NCBI RefSeq assembly: GCF_042665595.1
Contig: NZ_JBHTCT010000030.1
Coordinates: forward strand, 6,937-70,936
Length of the DNA: 64,000 nucleotides
Source: Bhargavaea changchunensis
GTDB taxonomy: Bacteria; Bacillota; Bacilli; Bacillales_A; Planococcaceae
Reading direction: 5' to 3'
Of this stretch, positions 58,268 through 64,000 are shown piece by piece. The position numbers and the translations under genes were made by a program. How positions within the stretch are numbered: position 1 is the first letter of the stretch; each line of letters begins with the position of its first letter. Below the pieces are notes generated by a model, which saw only the letters and a list, made by a program, of their open reading frames with translations, made no database searches and was not told the origin of the DNA.

Positions 58268-58702
58268 TCAGCTCGTTTTCAGCAATCCCTGCGAATGCAT
58301 GCAGTCCAGAAGATCTGCCACTGCCAGTTCTCCCGCATGGATCCAGCGGTTCTTATCAATGATGTTTCCGTCTTTATCCACCGGTTTCTGGAACTGGCTG
58401 AAGCCGGTCGCATCCAAAAGCGCGTCCCCGCTATGGTCCAGGCCGAGATGCACTACGTGTTTGATCACATAAGGTGTGCCGAACCGGATTGTGGCAAACG
58501 GATGGTCCAGCTGGCCGTCCATTACCACGAACGGAAGCCGGACATAGATGGTTTCGCCGCCTTCCTGGCAAAGGATATGGTCAAAGCAGCCATGGTCGTA
58601 ATCCCAGTTTCCGCCCATATGATAGCCGAGGTCACGAATGCAGTCGCTCACAATGCCGTAAGATGCCAATTGCCCTTCAAGTTGTGTTTGAAGCTTCAGC
58701 AT
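58268..58702 (-). CDS. YugN-like family protein
   Basis: A 144-residue protein of the YugN-like family of Bacillales, function unknown. The signature LGYHMGGNWDYDHGCFDHIL near residues 25-44 and RFGTPYVIKHVVHLGL later are typical. GGAGGAG precedes the ATG at 58702. It follows the VWA gene on the same strand, 69 bp apart, and may share its transcript. Confidence 0.88.
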   Translation of the reverse strand: MLKLQTQLEGQLASYGIVSDCIRDLGYHMGGNWDYDHGCFDHILCQEGGETIYVRLPFVVMDGQLDHPFATIRFGTPYVIKHVVHLGLDHSGDALLDATGFSQFQKPVDKDGNIIDKNRWIHAGELAVADLLDCMHSQGLLKTS

Positions 58703-58771
58703 GCTGTCTCCTCCTCTGTGTTGTTCCTTTTCAGCATTTACAAAAGGAGGGGAGAGCATACCTGAAGCACC

Positions 58772-60178
58772 TTACACTTCAAAGGCGGCAAAGCTGCCTT
58801 CTTCGTTGAATTCACTGATCTGGACTACCCGGTCGGTGAACGGCTCGACCGATTCCGGTTTGGTGCCGATGAGCAGAGACAGTACCTGGAAGGCTTTCTC
58901 ATGCTTTATTTTGTTGAACCGCTCCAGGAATTCATCCGTCACCTGATCTTCGCCGTCCGTGACAAACACGAGGTCCGCCTCTTTAAATCGGCTTTCGCCG
59001 ATTACCTCCAGAGCTTCACCGAGGGCCAGATCGAACTTCGTTCCGCCTCCCAGAAAAGCCTCGGCAAGCTTGACGATTTGTGAGGCTCCGATGTCCCCTT
59101 TGCTGAATTCAAATTGCTGGACCTGTGAAGAAAACAAGATGAGGCTCAGGTCCCGCTTCTGTCTTTTAGCGATCGACATCAGGGCGAGGACAAACCCTTT
59201 TGACTGGGTGTCCAGTTCCCTCATGCTGTCCGACTGGTCCAGGCAAATGACGATCGGACCTTTATTGAGATGTTCGGGGCCCTTCAGTTCAAATTGCATC
59301 GTCTGCCTTTCCGAGAATCGCCGAAGGAAATCCATTTTCGTCATCGGATGAGTATACAGGCTGAGCTCGACCGGAAGCAGATTCTCGACGTCTATCCCGG
59401 TCGTGACTCCCTGCCTTGCCACCGACTCGGTCTGTTTGGCCTTTTGCTTTTTCCGTGCGGCCTGCTTGAAACGTCCCGCCCAGTCCGCGATTTCCTTCAG
59501 CTTACGGTCGGTTGATATTTTTTCCGCAAGGTAGATCTTGTCACGGAGCGGGACTTTTCTCAGTTCTGCATCGCCGCTTCCCGCTCGGCTCCCGCCCAGA
59601 AGGGACTTCAGCCATTCTCCCGCCTGCTGGGCTTCACCCCTAGCCTGGTCCATCGACTGCCGGAAACTCTCGAGGTTGAATTCGATGGTCTGCTTGAGCT
59701 TCTCGTTGAATTCTTCCAGGCTTTCCGCAAGGACTTCCGGATTTAGCTCCTCTTGCCGCCGGCTGGCCTGTTCACGAACTTTGCGGAGTTGCTCCCGTAG
59801 GCTCTTGTCTTTTTCCGTTTGCATGACCAGCCACTGGTGAGTCTTTTCACCGGTTTTGACCGTGCTGATCGCGGACGCCCAGTCATTTAAGCGGGTGAAA
59901 TGACGGAATGAATCAAAGGACGGATCGGCCATGATTGCCTGCATGATCTGCTTGTTGGCCGCAAGGGATCCGTCCACGTCCTCTTCCGTGATGGAAGGCT
60001 TCATTTTGTACAGGGATGCCCAGATGTCTCCGAGCAGCGCTTCGAAAGTCGGGATGACCGCTTCGTCCCTGAGTTCTTGGAGTCCCTTCGACATCTCTAT
60101 AATTTCCTTGAACCGCCGCTTGTCGAAGGCGTCTGTGTTCAGGACAGAACTATTTTCTTCAAGGTCCAGCTGACTCAT
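58772..60178 (-). CDS. VWA-domain protein (ViaA-like)
   Basis: A 468-residue cytoplasmic protein. The C-terminal von Willebrand factor A domain has the metal-ion site CLDQSDSM near residue 313, with a later TDG (LVFVTDGEDQV). The N-terminal two thirds is helical, as in ViaA, the partner of the AAA+ protein RavA. The gene starts 11 bp after the MoxR/RavA-type gene. Together they may act as a chaperone for metal or respiratory complexes, by analogy with E. coli. Confidence 0.9.
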   Translation of the reverse strand: MSQLDLEENSSVLNTDAFDKRRFKEIIEMSKGLQELRDEAVIPTFEALLGDIWASLYKMKPSITEEDVDGSLAANKQIMQAIMADPSFDSFRHFTRLNDWASAISTVKTGEKTHQWLVMQTEKDKSLREQLRKVREQASRRQEELNPEVLAESLEEFNEKLKQTIEFNLESFRQSMDQARGEAQQAGEWLKSLLGGSRAGSGDAELRKVPLRDKIYLAEKISTDRKLKEIADWAGRFKQAARKKQKAKQTESVARQGVTTGIDVENLLPVELSLYTHPMTKMDFLRRFSERQTMQFELKGPEHLNKGPIVICLDQSDSMRELDTQSKGFVLALMSIAKRQKRDLSLILFSSQVQQFEFSKGDIGASQIVKLAEAFLGGGTKFDLALGEALEVIGESRFKEADLVFVTDGEDQVTDEFLERFNKIKHEKAFQVLSLLIGTKPESVEPFTDRVVQISEFNEEGSFAAFEV

Positions 60179-60189
60179 CCGGCATCGCC

Positions 60190-61347
60190 TCACATTCTGT
60201 AGTAGATCCCGGACGTATCCTGACCAGTTTCTCCGTCATACATCGAGTTCACGGCGAGTTCCTGCTGCATCGACTTCACTTTAAGGAGGACCGTATCGAT
60301 TTCCTCATTTCGGCCTTCATGGCGTACTTTCAGACCATCCAGCTCAGCTTCCAGCTTTTTCAGCTTTTGAGTGGCTTCCATTCCATACTCCGCCGACGGG
60401 TCTTTCCTGACCCGCCCGAAGATGTCCTTGGCCTCCTTTTTGAGAGAATCCAGCGTCTTGACCAGGGCGTCCTGGGCATGTCTGCGTACGATAACGCAGA
60501 CTGCCTCTTTCTGATCGGTCGTCTCCCAGAGGGAATGTTCAAGGAGAATCAGGTCTTCCGGCAGCACGGTCTGCCGCTTATTGATCAGTGCCCTTGCCTG
60601 CAAGAGGGACAAAGACTGCTTGAACCGGCGGTCGGAAGGCCGGATCCCTTCGTCCTTCAGTTCGTTCCTAATTTTCAACAGTGCCGTATACACGTCGTCC
60701 TGGATGGCTACCTGATCCGTCATGTGCTGAAGATCGATCAGTTCCTCCAGGGTCATCACCGGCATCTGCTGATGCTGCCCCGAGTCTTTCATCATCGCAA
60801 TGAAGTTCGCTTCATCAGCGATGTAGTCGACTTCAAACCGGAGGAGAAAACGGTCGAACAGTGCTTCAAGCCCTTCCCCGTCCTCCGGAAATTCGTTGGA
60901 CGCACCGATCACCGACATGAGCGGCACCTGCACCGGAGCGCCATCATTGTAAAAGACCCGTTCATTCAAGAGGGTCAGAAGGCTGTTGAGGATCGCACTG
61001 TTTGCTTTGAAAATCTCATCAAGGAACGCCACATGCGCCTCGGGCATCTTGTTTTTCGTATTCCGCTTGTAGACACCCTGCTCCAGGTCCCTAAGCGACA
61101 GCGGGCCGAACAGTTCCTCCGGCGTACTGAATCTCGTCAGCAGCCACTGGAAGTATTGCGTGCCCTGAATCATCTTTGAAAGCTCCATTACCAGCGCGGA
61201 TTTCGCCGTGCCGGCCGGACCGATCATGAGGATATGCTGCCGCGCCAGCGCAGCGACCAGGATCGCCTCGATCTCGGCTTCGCGCTCCTGGAACCTCGCA
61301 TTCAACGCATCTTTGATTTCATCTATTTTTGCAAGATTATTTTCCAT
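60190..61347 (-). CDS. MoxR/RavA-type AAA+ ATPase
   Basis: A 385-residue AAA+ protein. Walker A is GPAGTAKS (residues 43-50), Walker B is AFLDEIFKAN, sensor 1 is IGASNE, and the Arg finger is in LFDRFLLRF, as in MoxR ATPases. A C-terminal extension with a coiled coil (LKKLEAELDGLKVRHEGRNEE) resembles the RavA group. It forms a hexamer acting on the VWA partner encoded next. GGAG lies 9 bp before the ATG. Confidence 0.94.
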   Translation of the reverse strand: MENNLAKIDEIKDALNARFQEREAEIEAILVAALARQHILMIGPAGTAKSALVMELSKMIQGTQYFQWLLTRFSTPEELFGPLSLRDLEQGVYKRNTKNKMPEAHVAFLDEIFKANSAILNSLLTLLNERVFYNDGAPVQVPLMSVIGASNEFPEDGEGLEALFDRFLLRFEVDYIADEANFIAMMKDSGQHQQMPVMTLEELIDLQHMTDQVAIQDDVYTALLKIRNELKDEGIRPSDRRFKQSLSLLQARALINKRQTVLPEDLILLEHSLWETTDQKEAVCVIVRRHAQDALVKTLDSLKKEAKDIFGRVRKDPSAEYGMEATQKLKKLEAELDGLKVRHEGRNEEIDTVLLKVKSMQQELAVNSMYDGETGQDTSGIYYRM

Positions 61348-61568
61348 CTCACCACTGCTCCTGTCTCATGCTGTCTGTGTTCAATCAGCGTTTCCACATT
61401 TTACATTCCCTAATCTGGAAAGCGGTAAGCCCATGGACGCTCCCCCACACTAGTTACAAATAAAAGGAAATCGGATAAAATAAATCACACAACATCGCAA
61501 CACCTGTAGGAACTTAGCCAGACAGTTGGGATAGAGGAGAAGTTAAATATGTGAGGGGTTCTGAGAAA

Positions 61569-61952
61569 ATGGCTCTGAAGGATTGGTTGAAATATTGGAT
61601 GGTATTCTTATTATTGATTTTCGTAATCCTTGGCTTGCCAACCTATTACGTGACTTTCCATACGCCCAAAAATTCGCTGGAACTCTATCAGGCCATCGCT
61701 TTTGCAGACGATTTCGAAGAGGCAACAAAATTAATGCTAGAGGGATACGAAGGGAATTTCAGAGAAGAAGACTTTGCGTTTATCTCGAACTTGGATCAAT
61801 CCCCAAAATCGATAGGCCAATTTTCACTTTTTGAATATGACGAAAAAACTTTTTTGATCATGACTACCCCTGGTACAAATAAGCTAGAAGTTCTTGCGGT
61901 AGATGAATTGCCAAAAGATCTTAGGGATTACTTTCGGCATTTGGAACCGTAA
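61569..61952 (+). CDS. Single-pass membrane protein, unknown function
   Basis: 127 residues with one helix (about residues 9-30), then an outer domain with LELYQAIAFADDFEEATKLM and DEKTFLIMTTPGTNKLEV. I do not recognise the family. GAGGGG lies 10 bp before the ATG at 61569; a GTG at 61551 is an alternative. It is AT-rich compared with the average. A terminator follows. Confidence 0.65.
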   Translation: MALKDWLKYWMVFLLLIFVILGLPTYYVTFHTPKNSLELYQAIAFADDFEEATKLMLEGYEGNFREEDFAFISNLDQSPKSIGQFSLFEYDEKTFLIMTTPGTNKLEVLAVDELPKDLRDYFRHLEP

Positions 61953-61963
61953 TGCAGCCAAAG

Positions 61964-61998
61964 AAAAACGCTCATCCCATCTGGAATAAGCGTTTTTC
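61964..61998. terminator. Bidirectional terminator
   Basis: Stem AAAAACGCT/AGCGTTTTT with a 17-base loop, between converging genes. Confidence 0.85.
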
Positions 61999-62030
61999 AG
62001 TAACAGTTTAAGATGTGCGTTCGGTTGTCC

Positions 62031-62948
62031 TCATTTTCCGGTGTCTTGTATTTCGAAAAGGCTAAGAAAAACATCGGCGATTTCAGGATCAAATTGCGCT
62101 CCCTTGCCCTTTCGTATTTCATCTAATGTGTAGGTTAATCCGATCTTATCCCTGTATACGCGTTTTGACCTCATCGCGTCAAATGCATCCGCAATAGAAA
62201 CAATTCGGGCGAACAGAGGGATTTCATGGCCTTTCAAACCTGCCGGATACCCCTTTCCATCAAAACGTTCATGATGGTACAAGACAATATCCAGTACACC
62301 ATTATCCTTAAATTCCCCAATATGTTTGATCATTTCAAAGCCCGTCTTCGGATGTGTTTTGATAATCTCATATTCTTCAACAGTCAATTTTCCTTCTTTT
62401 GAAAGGATATGCTCGGGTACACCTATTTTTCCGATATCATGCAGCAATGCACCTTCGCAAATGATCCCACAGTGCTCTCGGGATAGGGCCATCTTCTCTG
62501 CCAGTTGCAGTGCATATTTCGCCACGTTCTCAGAATGGTTCGCTGTATAGGGATCTCTGGAATCCAATGCATTTGTCAGTGTAGTCGTTATTTCTAAGTG
62601 GTCTCTCCTAACTTTTTGAACGAACTTCATCAGTTCAGCCGAAATGAGCGTGATCAGAAAATAGGTCAGCAAATAAAGGATAAAGGTAAATGCGTTCGGT
62701 TCGGTATCCGGAACCAGATAATACCTGCATGTGACGACAATTAACGTCAAGGCAAACAGATACCATTTTGGTTTATTACTAAACCCGATGCCAAGGAAGA
62801 TAACAGACAACACACTAAAGATAAAAAAATGTCTATTATCATTCAGAATGATGCTGTCAAGAAATACACTGAATATCAACAGGCCGAAAAAAGCATAACG
62901 GGCCATTAGCGGGTTATTCAGCAACCTCTCGAGTATCTGCCCTTTCAT
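62031..62948 (-). CDS. HD-GYP domain protein, membrane-bound
   Basis: A 305-residue protein with about four N-terminal helices and a C-terminal HD-GYP domain. Motifs are NHSENVAKYA, GALLHDIGKIGVP and HHERFDGKGYPAGLKG, with an intact HHExxDGxGYP. HD-GYP enzymes hydrolyse cyclic dinucleotides such as c-di-GMP. No sensory domain is recognisable apart from the membrane part. GGAGGG lies 5 bp before the ATG. The gene is AT-rich. Confidence 0.93.
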   Translation of the reverse strand: MKGQILERLLNNPLMARYAFFGLLIFSVFLDSIILNDNRHFFIFSVLSVIFLGIGFSNKPKWYLFALTLIVVTCRYYLVPDTEPNAFTFILYLLTYFLITLISAELMKFVQKVRRDHLEITTTLTNALDSRDPYTANHSENVAKYALQLAEKMALSREHCGIICEGALLHDIGKIGVPEHILSKEGKLTVEEYEIIKTHPKTGFEMIKHIGEFKDNGVLDIVLYHHERFDGKGYPAGLKGHEIPLFARIVSIADAFDAMRSKRVYRDKIGLTYTLDEIRKGKGAQFDPEIADVFLSLFEIQDTGK

Positions 62949-63205
62949 TCCAACCCTCCAATCCTACTTCCTCTTATTACGGAAGAATACCCGAAACCTA
63001 CCCCCGCTAACTAAAAAGGGCTCAGGACCTACTCCTCACTAAACAGCGCTTTGTCAGCGTTCTTGAATAGGTTGTTTCCTTCAAAATACGACGAAACTTA
63101 TATAATTTCGATATTATAGTAACATGGAATTGATTGGAGTGAATTCTATTGTATAGGCTACGCCTTATGGTCTTCTAAACATCTTCACTATTTAGGAGGC
63201 TAAAC

Positions 63206-63865
63206 ATGACTAACCCATTCGAATCAAAGATCATCCCGTTTTATGGCGGCATCAAACCCGAGCTTTTTGAAATCGAAAGAAGATGCATGGACAGAAAAGG
63301 CAACGTCATTCAGTACCTGGAAGAACATCTCCCGGATGGCCTGATCCTGGATGTGGGAGCAGGCAACGGATTCACAGCTGAAAAGCTGATCCGTGAAGGC
63401 AGATTTGTCATCCCGATGGAACCGGACGAAAAAATGATCGATCGCAGTAAAAAACTCGTCTGGTCCAATGGCGTGGCACAATCCATCCCTTTCCACGACA
63501 ATACTTTTGATGCCATATATTCTACTTGGGCATTCTTCTTTGATGGGATCAAGGATATCGATGAAGGCTTAAGCGAAGTGGAGCGGGTCGTGAAAGACGG
63601 CAGCCGGATCATCATCGTAGATAATTACGGGGATGATGAGTTTTGTTCATACTCTCCGAACGACATTACAAGTTCTGTTGCTCCATGGGTCCAGCGGGGA
63701 TTTGAATACGAAGTGATTGATACAGAATTTATCTTTGACGATGTCCTGGAAGCGAAAAAGCTATTAACTTTCTATTTCGGGGAACAGGGCAGTCGGGTTA
63801 ACAAAACGACGCTTGAATACAAAGTGGTGGCTTACACAAAAGTATTGAATAAATCGGACCGATAA
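63206..63865 (+). CDS. SAM-dependent methyltransferase
   Basis: A 219-residue class I methyltransferase. Motif I is LILDVGAGNGFTAEKLI, ribose binding is in PMEPDEKMI, and post-I is PFHDNTFDAIYSTWAFFF. TAGGAGG lies 6 bp before the ATG. An IS3-family end begins 9 bp after its stop, so the element has inserted just behind the gene. The methyl acceptor is unknown. Confidence 0.9.
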   Translation: MTNPFESKIIPFYGGIKPELFEIERRCMDRKGNVIQYLEEHLPDGLILDVGAGNGFTAEKLIREGRFVIPMEPDEKMIDRSKKLVWSNGVAQSIPFHDNTFDAIYSTWAFFFDGIKDIDEGLSEVERVVKDGSRIIIVDNYGDDEFCSYSPNDITSSVAPWVQRGFEYEVIDTEFIFDDVLEAKKLLTFYFGEQGSRVNKTTLEYKVVAYTKVLNKSDR

Positions 63866-63918
63866 GCAGGACGCTGAACCGAACCCTATAAAGCGGACAG
63901 CTTAATAAAAGACCCTGC

Positions 63919-64000
63919 TTATGCGGCGATGAGATGACTCCGGTATTGTGCCGGAGTCATCTTTTTTAGATTCCATTGATATCGGTGGTTGTTGTACTCG
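63919..64000 (-). CDS. IS3-family transposase OrfB, C-terminal part
   Basis: The last 26 codons of a DDE transposase, running into the window edge. The visible end YNNHRYQWNLKKMTPAQYRS is the typical YN..R.h..L..MTP..YR ending of IS3-family OrfB (IS150/IS2-like subgroup). The catalytic DDE part is outside. The stop TAA lies at 63919-63921. Confidence 0.85.
   Translation of the reverse strand, partial: EYNNHRYQWNLKKMTPAQYRSHLIAA
63932..63967 (+). terminator. Rightward terminator inside the transposase coding end
   Basis: Twelve-bp stem beginning AGATGACTCCGG and ending CCGGAGTCATCT, 7-base loop, then TTTTTT on the plus strand. It is formed by the codons for KMTPAQYRSH of the transposase. It would stop transcripts entering the element from the methyltransferase gene. 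Confidence 0.8.

Larger units (their letters stand above)
63875..64000 (-). mobile_element. IS3-family insertion sequence, right end (cut by window)
   Basis: From 63875 the sequence TGAACCGAACCC, continuing to GGACAG at 63895-63900, has the form of an IS3-family terminal inverted repeat. The end of an OrfB transposase gene follows at once on the minus strand. The left end lies outside the window, so its length and target duplication cannot be seen. Confidence 0.78.

Overview
The window looks like chromosome from a moderately GC-rich member of the Bacillales, most likely Planococcaceae/Caryophanaceae. The evidence is Gram-positive: strong AGGAGG-type ribosome sites, TTG/GTG starts, lipoprotein signals, an S-box leader, and Bacillus-type genes (sigW-rsiW, cdaA-cdaR-glmM, rocF, ytoQ, yugN-like, acsA). 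I cannot name the species. Gene density is high and most neighbours are ordinary metabolic, transport, repair and regulatory genes. Clearly AT-rich genes (VanZ-like, membrane Mrr-like, the 61.5-63 kb stretch) stand out as possible later arrivals.

Layout. 1-9.5 kb: a resolvase-like protein, DinB and VanZ-like proteins, an HTH/DUF2975 set, an MFS exporter, acetyl- and methyltransferases and the UV endonuclease uvsE. 9.5-13 kb: a complete copper-resistance locus (copY, then copZ-copA) with three cop-box operators. 13-17.9 kb: a Fur-boxed siderophore ABC importer with an FhuF-like reductase. 18-24.9 kb: ytoQ, GNAT and HIT proteins, a HAD phosphatase with a nucleotidyltransferase, and two paralogous membrane proteins. 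24.9-28.7 kb: an MMPL exporter and its TetR regulator with three matching palindromic operators. 28.9-31 kb: psuK-psuG. 31-40.7 kb: glmM, cdaR, cdaA, then a SulP transporter and a small charged protein, then rsiW, sigW and rocF, so a normally contiguous cell-envelope cluster is split here. 41-45 kb: an AlkD-like protein, a GNAT gene broken by a stop codon, codA, and an M50-like protein without its metal ligands. 45.1-45.5 kb: four tRNA genes (Glu, Tyr, Gln, Lys). 45.8-52.4 kb: pirin, an HD hydrolase, a PD-(D/E)XK protein with an internal duplication, a PP2C/HIT pair and acsA. 52.5-55.4 kb: an ssuABC sulfonate importer behind two tandem SAM-I riboswitches. 55.5-64 kb: a D-threonine-aldolase-type enzyme, a MaoC-like protein, membrane-anchored Mrr, a YugN-like protein, a RavA/ViaA-like pair, an HD-GYP protein, a methyltransferase, and the right end of an IS3-family element.

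The most unusual feature is a set of eleven short intergenic arrays. Each is made of 4-8 units repeating every 21 bp, which is two helical turns. At least seven different core sequences (for example TTTCGTCATTCG, GAAAGTACAC, GAAAGTGAYGAA, GCAACGTCTCA) share this spacing. Most arrays lie between a stop codon and a terminator. Two pairs of same-family arrays bracket two-gene units that both begin with a HIT-family gene. I do not recognise these arrays as a described repeat class, and I regard them as the best candidate for an undescribed system.
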